Origin: Mnemiopsis leidyi
Taxonomy: Eukaryota > Ctenophora > Tentaculata > Lobata > Bolinopsidae
DNA: 61,582 bases
Reading direction: 5' to 3'
Assembly: GCA_000226015.1 (NCBI GenBank)
Contig: JH152854.1
Span: 229,922 to 291,503, forward strand
Both the position numbers and the translations under genes were made by a program. This document shows, piece after piece, positions 34,121 through 56,903 of the stretch (positions are counted from its first letter, which is position 1; the number at the start of each line of letters is the position of its first letter). The notes beneath the pieces are model-generated. The model was not told the origin of the DNA. It searched no databases and saw only the letters and a program-made list of their open reading frames with translations.

Positions 34121-36404
34121 ATGGTCTGGTTAAGTTTAGCATCCTCCTTCTTCTTCTTCTTGCAGATGCTGTTTAGCGAACTGCCAGTTGTCCAAGCGAT
34201 CCGCTATAGATCATCAATTGGAAACCAGAAATTTAAGGATCTACAAGAAAATGTTGATATCAAAATGAAAACCCGGCCTCAATTCAATTTTGCACAACAC
34301 CATTTCTCGGCTTTGAGCACATACGGTACTAGCACCACCTCTTACTTTCTGGAGAAAGGATTTAAAAAGTCGGAGACCCCATACTTTGATAGGTGGTTCA
34401 AGAACGACGAAGAGGATGAATACAAGGTTACAGATGGAACAACGATAACCCCGTCCTTACCGCCTCCCAAAAGTACCTACACTCGCCTCCAGGCAGAGCA
34501 TGAGCTGATCACTGCGTCTACCGCTTTGAACGCCTTCCAGGGATTTGAGTGGACTAATACAAGACCTAACGAGAATTCCACCAACATGACTGCACAATCT
34601 TCAACTCCGACTAAGGTAGGCAACATTTTGTACTTTTTGTTTTAGATTCGACTTCGAGAGTTATATTTATTCTTACCACATGATAAACTATAGCTAGTAT
34701 TACTTTAGCGAGCTGTAACGTTTTCGCTATATCCCCGCAAGATACTTAAATATTTGGTAAGTAAGAAAAGCTGAATTTTTAAGAACTTGAACTTTATCAA
34801 TAATCAGTAAAAAACTTTGCTTCAGGAACCCAAGAAGACAACTCCACCACCAAGACCCGAGGAAATGCTTTGGTTTTGCTATACCTCAGGGTATCATCCC
34901 CATCCCAGTAAGGCAGCCGAGAACTTCATCTCCAGAACCTTCTACAGATGCTGGATGTACTGCAAGTACTACAAAAATTGTGTTCTCTTCACGTTTACAG
35001 ATGTAACAAGAGGACGCTGTCTACTCTTCACTAAAAGATACGAGGATATGGTTCCTGGTGATGTCGGCACGATCACTGCCTCAAGGGAATGCATGGACGG
35101 GAAGAGATGTGGTGGCCAAAAAAACACAATCGATCATATCAGTAAGTTGAGCTACAAAAACGGGGGCTACATCATTAAAAACAGAAAAACAAAAAAGTGC
35201 TTGGCGGTGAAAGTGGCTGAAAAGTTGGTTGAAGTTGGGAGTCGATTGCACAACTTGAATACAAGAAAAAAAATTGCGAAAAAATTAAATTTAAAGTGGA
35301 GGGGTTGTTACCACAGGCAGGTTCAAAAATGGTTCGTTATCCTCAAAGACCCGATAATCAACCTTCCATTGGCCGGGAAAGATCCTAGTCATCCAGTTGT
35401 ATCTTCCAAAGTGGTAATATCGCCTGCAGATCCAAACAACAAATACTTGAGTGGGGAGACACTGTGTCTGACCTGGCAGAGAGATGGGTTGAAGATACAG
35501 AAATGTGAGAAGACATTAGCGAGACAAGCCCTGCAGCTCAACTACAGACGTCTCCCGTACCAAGAATGCAGAATTTCCCTTTCCAACTTCAATCTTCCTA
35601 ACAACCCAGAAACTTACATCCCAATCGATTTCTTTGGAGAGGTCCCTTCAAAAGAAGTAAAGTACGAAGAGTTGCTGTACAAAAAGCCGTGTAGGATAGA
35701 AAACTCATCCATCAACCACGGTTACATTATAGACCAGGAAAAGAGGGTCCCCTTCCAGCTGCCTGGAGATAACATCACAATCAAATGTTGGGACGGGTTC
35801 AGGGTCAACCTGGACAAGGTCAAGTATGAAGAGACGTACAGTGTGACCTGCTCCAAAGACATGAGCTTGTTGAAGTGTGTCAAGAAACCTCCACCGACAG
35901 AGCCCCCTACCCAGCCTATCCATGTCACGTCAGTTTACTTGATCACTTGACTTTGATAGCGGAATTATTATAGCTGACTAGTATGGTTGACATTCGCATT
36001 ATTTTACTATTATCCTAGTATGAAGCTGACAATGATATTTGATTTTACGAGAATGCCAATAACCTGTATTTTCACGATTTTACTGAAAATCAAATAAAAG
36101 ACATAATTACTTCAGGTTAGCAAAAGTTGTAGAACCAGAGACAGACATAAAGAACCCATACGTTTTTGCGACATATTTCATGTCGTCATTAGTCGCCGCC
36201 ATGCTTCTCTGCATCATCTCTCTTGTTGGGCTCCACAAGTGGATGACTCGACACATGAGAAAACAGATCGCCATGCAATCACACCTGTCAGTCATCTACA
36301 GGGAAACGGAAGCTAAGCGGAAGGAGGAAGAAGCAAGGCAAAAGGAGGAAGCTAAGGCAGCTAAAAAAGCAGCTAAAGAGAAGGCAGCTCTGATGAGGTG
36401 GTGA
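34121..36404 (+). CDS. Type I membrane protein with PAN-like, trefoil-like and sushi-like parts
   Basis: Three exons (34121-34615, 34826-35928, 36116-36404) join in phase to 628 residues. A hydrophobic signal peptide covers about residues 1-26. A low-complexity Ser/Thr-rich region precedes a Cys-rich module (about 180-262, starting LWFCYTSGYHP, with CWMYCKYYKNCVLFTF) that resembles a PAN/apple domain. Residues 279-404 open with GYIIKNRKTKKCLAV and end with LCLTWQRDGLKIQKCE, the spacing of a ricin-type beta-trefoil. Residues 454-516 have four Cys and IKCWDGF, as in a sushi/CCP domain. A Thr/Pro linker, a transmembrane helix (about 548-572) and a basic Lys/Glu/Ala-rich cytoplasmic tail ending MRW follow. 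I know no named family with this combination. A surface receptor or adhesion role is inferred. The exon 2 donor was chosen for phase (GTCAGT at 35929). Confidence 0.8.
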
Positions 36405-37008
36405 TGAGAGCAGATAGCGACTCGGGTTAGATGGTTGAGTGTTTACGGTATGCAATTCGTGTGTTTCAGTCTTTCTGGGATACTAAGGGCTCGTTCACAT
36501 ATTACCGTATCAGCTAGGTTTTCGAATGATTGATGATTCTTGGTTTTTGCCATGGCTAAATAAACGATTTTCGACTAAACCTGCACTTTTTGACCCAGAT
36601 TCGACCTAAATACTTTTGTATGAAAGATCCTACAATTGCGTATCCCTATTCCCTATGACGTTTTTATCCATATGACGATTATATAAGATGCTAACACATA
36701 TTTGATTTCAGATTAGATTCCCTAGAAAATTCATTCGAAAAGAGGAAAATTCTAAAAATCGTAAATGGAAATACTAAAACGCAATTATCACGAAAAGCAT
36801 CGCCCCTTTATGTAATTTGACGTACTAAATAAATGCTTAGATTAAACTACCCCAGGACGGAGATGCACAGAGGATTAAATTCACAAATTAGTTATTATTT
36901 TAATATGTACTACTACTACGTAGTAGTCAGTGCTTCATAGTCTATATACTGCCAAAATAGTAGCTCTGTATAGACTCTATTATCATAGAAAATTGATTAT
37001 ACAGATTA
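36405..37008. other. Region downstream of the membrane-protein gene
   Basis: No exon supported. At 36487-36545 a GGCTCGTTCACATATTACCG-like stretch with GATTGATGATT resembles a decayed left end of the MITE at 13387. Confidence 0.35.
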
Positions 37009-37223
37009 TTAGGAACGGTATTCGTGGGGAGGTGTCTCAAATTTCAAACCCCTTTTCCCTAAATGTAATGTTTCTACCTTTGTTTTTGGAGGTCAATCTG
37101 TGTCCGTTGGACCATTTGAGAGTATTTCACTACCCAGAACTAAGGCAGAGCCAATAAATTTTGAGAAATAAGGTGTTTTATCATTGAAAATTTGAGACTC
37201 TTCCCCACGAATACCGTTCCTAA
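37009..37223. mobile_element. Short MITE-like element with about 40-base inverted repeats
   Basis: Both ends read TTAGGAACGGTATTCGTGGG inward, with a few mismatches further in (GAGGTGTCTCAAATT against GAAGAGTCTCAAATT). Total about 215 bases, no ORF kept in the interior. A TA target duplication, as in Tc1/mariner relatives, is possible but not certain. Confidence 0.8.
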
Positions 37224-39487
37224 TATGGTGAGATTATATTGATATGTCATTTAACTTAACCAATCTAATTGCTGGTTTTGTTTCTTTAGGGTTGAACGGA
37301 TGTAAATGTAACTCTGTTTGCTGTTGCCCTAGCATTTCGCAAAATCATTTAAATTTATTTGGCTGTGGTAAAGAGATCATTAGATTTTGTATACGCTATT
37401 AATGTATTAACTCCGTCCGAATTAACGTATTTTTATTCGTTATTTCATAAAGAAGTCAAAATGAGAGAAGCAGGCAATATAGTAAAGCAAAAGCAGCTGC
37501 AAGTAACCACTAACCATCAGACCATAATTTCGGAAATTACGTGCACTTGCGGCCGACACACACTTGGTCGGTGATACTGATATCAAATGTATAGTTTGCC
37601 GGTTACACAGTCCTATATTGCTTTATGGTTCTAAAGAGTTTGGTACTCAGGTGCTATAGTGTCTGCAAAAACATGTCTATGATCTATCCTGGTTTGTCTG
37701 TTGGATTGACGTTTCCAACCATATCAGAAAATGTCAACATCTTAATCTGACAGTGACCAACATGGGGAAATTCAGAAAACATGGGTCTGTACTTTGTTGT
37801 ATTGTAATTGACTATTGCTGTCTCTTTTTAACTTACAGGGAATCATACTCATAGAACCATAGTCGACATCTAATGCACGGTTGGATAATGGATTATTGAG
37901 TCGAACTTTTGGCACCACTGTTTATAATTCTATAAGTAGGATTTAATGATTCAACCACGGTAAATTCGATGCCCAAATCGAACGATTCTAATTTCTAACA
38001 CTTGGGAACTAGGCTACAAAACATGCAGTAAGTTTGTAGAACTACAAAATAAATGGCCAGGAATGCACAAATTGAAATAAGTTGTCTGTAAATGCCGTCA
38101 AGTTTCTAAGTTTTCTTATAGGTGGTTAGATACAAAAACCAAATAACAACATCACAATGAACAGATAATAAAATTATTGATGGTCGTTCCAAGTTTACAT
38201 GAATCTCGATCAGTTACACTTTCAATCGTAGTTTAAGGTTAATAGCCACTGCCAGCAAATGAAGCAAATACCGACCCAACAAAACGCACGCATCGACCAT
38301 CAAGAGTCAAGACACAACGAAATGACGAAGTTAAACGCGCCAGTAATCCAAACAGAGCAGTGTGTACAAATTCTATCAGAACACAGAAACTATAATTGCT
38401 CTGCGCGCGCCTTGTCCGTGTCGGGCACGGGCAGAGTGTTTGTTAATGCCAACGCCAATGGTAACGCGAACAGATGATATGATTATGACTGATTAACTGG
38501 CGGTTCATTGAGCATATGAAGTAAACGTCCCAATCACATCTATTATATCTACAGACTACATATTATGCAATAAATTGTCAATTGATAAAACCTGTAATTT
38601 GGTCAAGTGTTACTACACTTTGACTTACTGTACAGACTACAGATAACGTACTCCCATTTCCAACAGAGAACAAATCAGTTTTACCTGATATGTTCGGTCG
38701 TCAACACCACATCTTCTAGCAGCATCCCACACTCAAAAACAAACTGAACGTTTTAAAAAAGGCGATTTATTTTCATCGCAGCGAACGATCACTCATAGTC
38801 ATCACAATCAATATCATAAGGTCATTGTCAAACTTGTAGCAAGAATCCATGATCACGGGAATGAGTAACTGCAAGAAAAGGATGTCTTCGTGGCTTTAGA
38901 TATGGTTAAATCTGTTAGTTTGGTATTATTACAAATATTTAAATAATTATTTCATCTGGAGAAGACATATTTAGTTCTTTGCTTCTGTCTAATTACTAAT
39001 CGTTCTCCTCAGGGTTGGAGCTAACTGCTAAGCTTTAGTTCATCCTTTGTTCTAGGATTGTCTTCCAGCAAATTTCTTATGATCGTCCAAACAATTTTAT
39101 GGGATACTTATGTCGAAATAATTATTCTAAATCGAGTAGGATTTCAAATTAATAGTCTCAAGGCCAATGAACATGTGACAGAGATAGTTTGTTTACCATT
39201 ACCGATGCACGATCAAATATTAATCTTGCACTTGTCGCAAAATCTGATACCCACGTATTGATAGCGACGTCTTACGACAATAATTTCACTAAATTGTACT
39301 TGTAGCTGCACTCAATTATAAAATATTTGATAAACTTGTTTGGATAAAACAAAGGGTCACACATTTTTTATAGCCTGTAAAAACAGGTCGAACAAATCAT
39401 GATATATAAATTACAAATACTTGAGAAAGAAAATTGATCACACAAAAATATACAAAAAATTGAGTCACTTCAATTGCCCCTTTGCAT
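37224..39487. other. Intergenic region before the coiled-coil gene's 3' end
   Basis: About 2.3 kb of AT-rich DNA without supported exons. Open frames such as plus 38259-38477 have no recognisable content. Confidence 0.4.
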
Positions 39488-49250
<9,763 letters not shown>

Positions 49251-49867
49251 GCTAATGTTCTACCTTGTACTGAAATGTTTTGTGTTCCAATTTCCGAAAT
49301 TTACTTAACTAGTGACAAAAAATAAGCTGCAATTATTCAATCGGAATAATCGTAACAAGAACAAGGGATTGATTCAAATTTGAGTTGACAAAACCAACAA
49401 CATAGATTATACTAGATTTACTATAAACTTCAATAAGAGATCTAAGATCTAGAAAGGTAAGCAACAATCAACAAACGTAATTCACAACCCAGCATATTTC
49501 TGGTCTAAAGTCTAAATGGATATAACTGGACTATAAGAAGACACAGATAACGCGGAATTTCGTATAATAAACAACACGCTTGATAACAAGAGACAAAAAC
49601 GAAGTAGAGAAGGGCATTAAAACTCAGCATGACAAGCATGTCACGGTGCTTGCTGCATGAGAAACTTAAGCTTTGCCAGCACTAGCGTAAACAGTAAACA
49701 CTACATTAAGTACATTTATCTGTGTGTATGTGATAATGTATATAATGCTGCTGCAATTAGAGGTCTACAGGTGTGCCATTGAATCTGATCGAACATGAAT
49801 CGTAGAACATGCAGCATGTTGCCTGATAAGAATACGCAATATACAGTATACAAAATACGGTATACAA
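49251..49867. other. Spacer between the LYRM9-like and coiled-coil genes
   Basis: 617 bases. On the minus strand ACATTTCAG (AG at 49271-49270) ends 19 bases before the coiled-coil ATG and may be a 5' UTR or trans-splice acceptor. No other feature seen. Confidence 0.4.
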
Positions 49868-51928
49868 TTATTTACGCAATTCGATACAAACTGCACAGCT
49901 GTCGTCTTGATATATTTGTCTAAGTGTATCCCAAGATGAAATTACTGTGTATTGGCAATTACTGATACCAGTTTTAAGTCTATCAGGCCCCAACTTAATG
50001 GCTTGTAAACAGGGATCTGCAAGTTGGAGGCGGTCCGTGTAGGCTGGCACCGTGCATTTAGTTTTCACCTATACAGTAAAGATTCCATGATCCAACGAAT
50101 TAGGGCATTAGGTTCTTAGGTTTAGGATCTTGTGTGTTGATTATCTAATGTCGAGTTCTTTAACGATTTGTCCCTTCTTAGCCCTGGCGAAGGAATTGTG
50201 GAGGAAATATTTTAGTTTAATGTTGCACTTAATGATAACGGGTGTGTTATGTTGTTCTGGTTGGGCCAAAGAATCGACCAAGCTACATGATGTGTACAGA
50301 GAAGATATTTGAACGGACACGATTTCCACTGATATTCAATTCAAAATATTCATGGACCAACACCGTGCCGAGTCAGGTGTGGTCCGACAACCTCTAGCAT
50401 TTTTTATGAAAACGTTAAGAAGATAATATAGGTTGAATATCAAGTTAGGATACATATGCCTGACTTTAGATTAAATTGCGTAGCTATATCGAATACGAAT
50501 TTAAAGCGTAATCACGTATACTTTCAATCAACGACGGCATGCTGTAGACAACAGCGCAAAACTTACTAAAACATTGCTATATGATATAGAACTTTGACAA
50601 AACGTCAACACAGACAAAACGTCAACACAGAGAAATATAATGCGAGTCCCGCGTAATAATACGAAACGTAATATCTTGCACAATGAAGAACCTGTAGTTG
50701 CCATGGCAACCTGCCCCTATTATTTCCTTAACCGTGACCTTTAAGTGGTTTGAAAGTCTATTATCTCTTATATGGCGTAATGATCTCGCACTGTGCAGGT
50801 AATGACAGACTACAGAGTAGTCATTGTGATTAAGGGCCTAATTGGGGCACTAATTGTTCAAAAGGAATAAGAAGGGTAAGTTAAAGAGTAATCGCGAGAA
50901 CTAATTTCCAAACTCCGCCCTGAATATTGACTAAAGTTATTTTGATCGCATAAAAGCTTTAACGTTGTCCTTGCTAGAGCTCTGCCGCCCATTGACACAC
51001 GATGATAACCTTATTAGAACATTAGTAAGACAAACACTCTAACAAGATAGAGAACAAACCTTAGCAAGAATCCACTTAGCGTCCTCCTCTGCCCTCTCTC
51101 TGATCTGCTGTAGTCTCACTTGGTCTGTCTCTTGGGAGTGGTTGTCGTAGTGCTGAAGTGTTTTAAAATGTGACCTAATTGTTACGAACCTCAGAAGAAA
51201 CTCACAAAAAACTACCTATTTAGTATTTGAATTACCCGATTCACCACCAGGTGAATCCTTTCAGGAAGGGAAAATCCTAAAAAACGAACTTTCCGAGCTT
51301 TTACCTTAACATAAACATATTCATCTAATTCAGAACTTTCACTTAAACGTATACACATGTTTACAGCAGGTTAGGTATGAAGTCAGTTTGAGTATTACTG
51401 CTATAGTGTCGCATGCAAGATGTTCTTATTAGTTGGCATGTGAATAGCGGAACATGCTAAACAGCTACAATATCGAGATGTGGGCCGGTTTACAAGTAAG
51501 GACATGAAAGGGAGTTTATTTTGGTAGTTCCGTGTGGCTTTAAACGGAGCCAAATTATTGGTAGAAATGGGCGATCTACTTAGTTAACATGATTTAGTTT
51601 AGATCGATTTAAATTATTCAATTATCATGTTTATTTTGCGCTGCGCGGCCAGTGCAGCTAGCGTAGAGGGAATGGCGTGGCCAACATTTATACGGTGCGC
51701 CTTACGTGAGCACACATTTTTACTGCGACCGACAAAGGAAATCTTACTCGTGGCAACGATACACGGTTGTGGCTTGTGCACAGTGCAGAAGCGGCAGCCA
51801 ACAGTTTCTCACATGTGTGTAATGTCACGTACCTCTCTAATGTTGCCTCTGTAGTATGGCTGAGCGTTTGACGGGAGTTTCTGTGTCGATCGTAACAGAT
51901 ATCTATACAAGCTTCTTCCTGATCTCAT
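49868..51928 (-). CDS. LYRM9: LYR-motif protein, LYRM9-like, with an added C-terminal exon
   Basis: Three exons (51928-51833, 51152-51060, 50068-49868), all phase 0, give 129 residues. LYR proteins are small mitochondrial helical proteins that dock on acyl carrier protein and assist respiratory-chain or Fe-S assembly. Residues 1-63 hold the signature: SLYRYLLRSTQKLP, then YYRGNIREHY, then RERAEEDAKWILAK, close to human LYRM9 (LYRYLLRCCQQLP, AIEDADWIMNKYK). Human LYRM9 stops just after this. Here a further 66-residue exon adds a Cys-containing domain (VKTKCTVPAYTDRLQLADP to SCAVCIELRK) that I do not recognise. Without that splice the frame would end after VCSLSC, near the usual family length, so the extension may be alternative. 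An in-frame ATG at 51994 would lengthen the N-terminus by 22 residues. Confidence 0.78.
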
Positions 51929-51997
51929 GTCATCGACTCTGTGGTAGTTCACTGATTTTACATATGTTACGAGCCTATACGCAGTGTAGCACATCAA

Positions 51998-52432
51998 ATC
52001 ATTTATAATAATTTCTAAATTTTGGTATTCTGGAGTTTTCTCAACTTTCGTTTTTTCTATAGCCGGTATCCATCTATTTCAGAAGGATAGATTTGATTAA
52101 TGATTGGGAGATAAACACGAGGCCGGCTTCTTTTCTAATCAAATCATCAAATTATCATATTACAAAAACTGGGAGGGTCGCGTGGTGGTTCGACAATAGT
52201 GCAACACAGCATGGGTTGTAAAAAGATGAACACTTTTAAACCTAAGATTTATTTCAAATGACAATATTTAAATTGAATTAAAGTTTTGCACCGTATTTGT
52301 CTGTCGCAAAGTTCAATGTGTTACACTATTGCAGAGTTGGCGGGTCACAGGTGATTAAATAATCAAATAAGTTACTAAATTCAAACTTTCCGAGAAAAAT
52401 TAAACAAATCCGCCATAATATAATCATTGACA
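51998..52432. other. Spacer between COQ8 and the LYRM9-like gene
   Basis: About 435 AT-rich bases with no supported feature. Confidence 0.35.
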
Positions 52433-55400
52433 TTAATCAAGGTTAATTTTGTGATCATAAACTTTATCAAACAACGGTTTACATGGAATAACTGCATTCA
52501 GCTTATTACACAGCAAAAATGCACCCGAAAGTTTTCTATTAAGAGCGTAGCTTTCTTCAGGGGGCGCCGTAATTCTGTGTTTGGCAAAAACTTCAAGCAG
52601 TTTCCCGACACGCTTGTATGCAGCTTTATCCACAAAATCGTATGGTTCGGGAGAAGCAAAGGGCTCACCGACAACCTTGATCGCCTCGCAGTGTGCATCC
52701 AACATGATCTCCGATTCGTATCCGGACAAGAATCCCATCTTTATACTTGCTTCGATTATAGCTTGTCTGTCGTCAGTTGCGCACGCCCGAATTACTTGTA
52801 AATAATTGTCACTGAACTCTTGAGTGAGACTGAGTGTTGCCCCGAAATCGAGCAGCTTTATCTTCTTTGTTTGAGTATCATAAAAGAAATTACTCCAGTT
52901 TGGATCAGTCTGCATGTACTGGAATTCAAACAATTCTCGTAGACAAAGTTTCAACATTTTCAATCCTATAGCATTCCTCAGCTCAATAGGAGCATCTACA
53001 AAATTGTCAACGGGATCACCCTCCACAAACTCCTGAGTAAGAACATGCTTGCTGGATAACTCCCGGTAAACCAGAGGCACTTCAAAGTCCGGGTCTCCTT
53101 CCAGGAGGGCCCTCATGTTTTCCTGACTGTCAGCTTCACGAATGTAGTCTGTCTCATAGGCTAGCTCCTTCTTGGCGATTAACAGAGCTTTATCGATGTG
53201 AGCCCCCTTAGGAACCAGGTTAACTACACTCAACACAGCAGTTAGGTTGTCGATGTCGGAGTTGATGCTGTCGGCTACACCCGGATATTGCACCTTTACT
53301 ACTACCTTAGTGTCGTCGTGTAGTGTCGCGTAGTGAACTTGACCCAGACTTGCAGCTGCAAACGGGATTAGGTCGAAGTCCTTGAATTTGCTCCTCCAGT
53401 CTTTTCCCAAGTTGCTCGACATTTGAGATTCAAACTGGTGGTCCGGCATGAAGTCGGCGTTTTCACGAACTCTAGCCATGATTTTAGCAAATTCAGGACT
53501 TATCAGACTTTCGTCCTGAATCGACACCATCTGTCCGATTTTGAGAGCAGCGCCTCTCATTTGACACAGCTTGCTGACAATCCGCTCCACATTCTCATCC
53601 GACAACAGGGGACTTTTCTGTCCCTCGTTAGTAGGATCACTGATGGAACGTTTGGCTATTTCAGAAATAGTGCCCCAACCAACTGAAGCAGCGAGAGCAC
53701 CAAATCCCAGAGCTCGCTTTATTTTCGTATCTGGTACTGCTCTTCTCTTCGCCCTACTGTCCAGTGACCGTCTTTTGGCAGACGATCTTTTGGGCGTGTA
53801 AGATGAGAGCGAGGGCGAAGTTTGCGGGGCGAAATTTTCAGCAGCAACAGAACTGAGGATATCCGAGTTTTTGTTTTTGGTGGACAGAAGACGTCGACGA
53901 ACTAATGCTTGATAGATGCTTGATCGGCTGATCAGTGGGGGAAAGCGGAAGTAAAACGATGTGCCAAAGTGTTGGGGTAAGGTTTGTAGGAGAGGATGAT
54001 GGTAAGCTGAAGTGCTCATTTCACGTTTTTGAGGAGTGGTCAGAAACGGGTCTGCGTAGTTTCCTAAAGTTGTCCTTTCAGAACCTTTTTCGTTGTCTGA
54101 GTCCGTGTCACTATCGGAGCAGCTACTGCAGGACTCACTACAGGACTCACTGCTGGACTCAGAACAAGTCCCCGAGGAAGCTGATTTAACATCACTCCCG
54201 ATCTGACTAACATCAGAGGCAGCTGCCATCTCTTCACCTAAGGTTCCTAATTTAGGATATTGAGCTCCGAAAGATGTGTTGGATATCGCTGCTTCCAGAT
54301 CGTCCAGCTCCATAGAACTGAGTTGCTCGTGTAAAATCGAGCTATCGGAAGAAGATGGGTCGTCTGGCACGCTTCCAAATTGTGGGTATTCTGCACCAAA
54401 AGAAGTGCTGGTGATGGCTGCCTCCAAGTCCTCCAGCTCCCCTGTGTACAGCTGATCTTGAACTAACAGAGAGGCCTTCTTAATATCACCGTCGGTTACA
54501 AATGACATGATTTCGGAAACTTTCTGGGCGATATCTTGAGCAGATTCCTGTAAAATCACAGCTTCGCTCTGTAGCGATGCCACGTCCAGCTTTAACTTTG
54601 CTACCAGGTCAGAAACATCAGACTTACTCGAATTCCCTGACTTAGAAACTCTATCAGATATCTGATCTCCAGATTCGTTAAGAGAACCGCCAGTAGCAGC
54701 AAAATTTTCCAAATCTCCTTCCTCAAGACCAAGGTCAAAATCCTCAGCCGTAACAACTTCACCACGAACAAGGTCATCTATCTGCTGAAGGATGTTGTCA
54801 ATCGTTAAGTTGAGATTCCTGGACTCAATGTTGAGATTTGTGATGATGTCCTGGTAGCTTGTCACGGTTGCTATCACCGATTTCAAGTCCTCCGTGATAG
54901 AGCTGACAGGTGGAGAGGAGGTTGATGAGGTCGTTCCGACGTTCAAATCCGAGATTGTTTCATCTTCTACTACATCTTTCTCCGAGACACCTGCGTGGTA
55001 TACTTCCGTCAGATAACGGAACAATCTAAAAATTCTAGGTATTCTAGGTATTCGGGTGACCAGAGTAAAGCCAATGTTTGAATGAAGCTCGTAGTTATTT
55101 AAATGAAATATTTACAAACCGTTACCAACCTGTAAAAGTAGATGAAACCGACTTAGCAAAATCCGGGACATTTACAGCGGTCACCCTCTTCAAGATACTC
55201 TGTGTATCCTGCATTGCGGTAGACAGGACATCCTTGAGAGCTCCAGCTGCGTTCTTACTGTCCTTAATCTCCTCGATCTTAGCTCGCATCTCCATGATGG
55301 GGACCGGGATGTTCTCTACAAACTGTTTACCTAAGGAGACAGAAGAATAGTTGCTTTGTTAGATATGAACGAGATGTACAGTTATAATTGATTCCGAATT

Positions 55401-56153
55401 TATGTGGTCCTCAGATAAACACCAAATCATGATTACAGTGAGCTAACTAGGGACCGTTAAAATGGCCGAAATTGCAGAAATTCGCTGGTTCAATAATCAA
55501 TATTCATATTTGAAACACACCGTACACGTTTTTGTACACGAATTTTCGCAAATTTTGGAAACTTAGCTGAGCAGAAACTCATATGGTCCGGAATATGAAT
55601 TATGATTATTATGAGCATGTATTTTTTAAATGAATCTTATTTCACATGGAGAAACTGTGCGATGTCCAGGCCAACTACCATAGGTAAATCAGATTATGTG
55701 TTATTGATACCGTAGTTGAATCATGCACAATGAAATTATTGTAGCAGTTTTCCAATAATTTGTGCAACAATGTCAATTAACTAAATAGTGTAACTTTGTG
55801 TCAGGGATATGTTTTTTCACACAAATTACATTATAGATAAACACAAATCAAGTTATCGAGGCACAATAACGATCGTTGACGAATTTAATATAGTTGATTT
55901 GCCCTAAACTAACATATCCAAAACTCCACAGATATTGTCCATCGTTACTTAGAGTATTCATTAACTAGAAATTTAAATAAATCTCACCCAGTTCCTCAGG
56001 AGAGGGCCTGGTGTTGAGGGCGTGCTCCACACCTTCTCGTATCGAAGACTGTAACCAGGCATCCCCTGCGCTGCGCTCACGTTGCGCACTCACTGCTTGC
56101 GCTACTTTCCTAGCTCCTTTCAGAACCCCAGCCAGGTCACTGATTCTAGACAT
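52433..56153 (-). CDS. COQ8: COQ8 / ADCK3-type UbiB atypical kinase with a very long N-terminal region
   Basis: COQ8 proteins are matrix-side mitochondrial ATPases needed for coenzyme Q biosynthesis. Exons 56153-55988 and 55330-55130 encode an N-terminus (SDLAGVLKGARKVAQAV) like the start of COQ8A; one large exon, 55025-52433, carries the rest. UbiB hallmarks are all there: KxGQ in GAALKIGQMVSIQDE, the Ala-rich loop PFAAASLGQVH, Lys in VVVKVQYPGV, QTDPNWSNFFYD and LLDFGAT (DFG). KxGQ comes at about residue 617, against about 276 in human COQ8A. The extra region has a duplicated DLEAAI...TSFGA.YP unit and a Ser/Cys/Asp/Glu run. Problem: exon 2 ends in phase 1 (or phase 2 giving TGA), while exon 3 needs phase 2 at TTTTTAG|A, so the second intron does not join cleanly. 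A small missed exon or a sequence error is likely. Confidence 0.9.
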
Positions 56154-56903
56154 TGCTTATTTTTCCTACATTCTAACGACAGAAAAGGAAGTTAATGATT
56201 GATATTTTTTTCAAAATTATGGCTCATTATAAAGGTCTTAAAAGTAATGTGTAAAAGCTGATATTGGAATAAGGGCAATGTAAATTTAATGTCAAGAGTT
56301 CTTCTAAGTCGTCCTTAATATTAAACTTATTCCACAATGAAAACACGATCATTTTGAAATAACAGTAAAACTTTACACTCAAAGTCTCCGATGCATTAAA
56401 CAAGTAAACAGTCTGCCAATTGATGATGCAGCAAGCTTGCTGGTACCGCAAAACATAAAATCGGAAAAGTAAAGGACGATAATATTATTAGTATAAATAT
56501 ACCACATATACATGGCACATGCAGCAGTTTTGTGACATGCCATTAGTGAGTTTGTATATAAAATATGTTTACAAAATATTTTTCCAAATACAAATGATAT
56601 AAAACTTTTTGATGGGTTTTGATTTATTATAAATTGTTCCGCTGAATCTATCTACAAATATAAAACCCTTCTACGAATATACAAAAATATAAAAACGTAT
56701 TACGGTACAAAATTATAAAATACTGAGCTCAAAACAATTAGGTATTTTTAAAAATTTGAAGCTACAACTTAAATTGACTCTTGGCGAGGTTTGCAAAAAT
56801 CTTAATTGCAACAGTGTCATTACTTAAATATGTAGAAGGTAATGCCCTAAAAACAGATAACAAAATTCCGCGATAAAAACGAAACGAGGACTCAGGACAA
56901 GGT
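56154..56903. other. Spacer between the TGN-like gene and COQ8
   Basis: 750 AT-rich bases without an exon. On the minus strand TTCCTTTTCTGTCGTTAG (AG at 56173-56172) is a good polypyrimidine-AG acceptor 18 bases before the COQ8 ATG. Confidence 0.4.

Noticed and set aside
55025-55130. Selenocysteine read-through at the TGA formed by one COQ8 splice option
   Set aside because: COQ8 proteins are not selenoproteins and no SECIS-like structure was noticed; a missed exon or sequence error is simpler.
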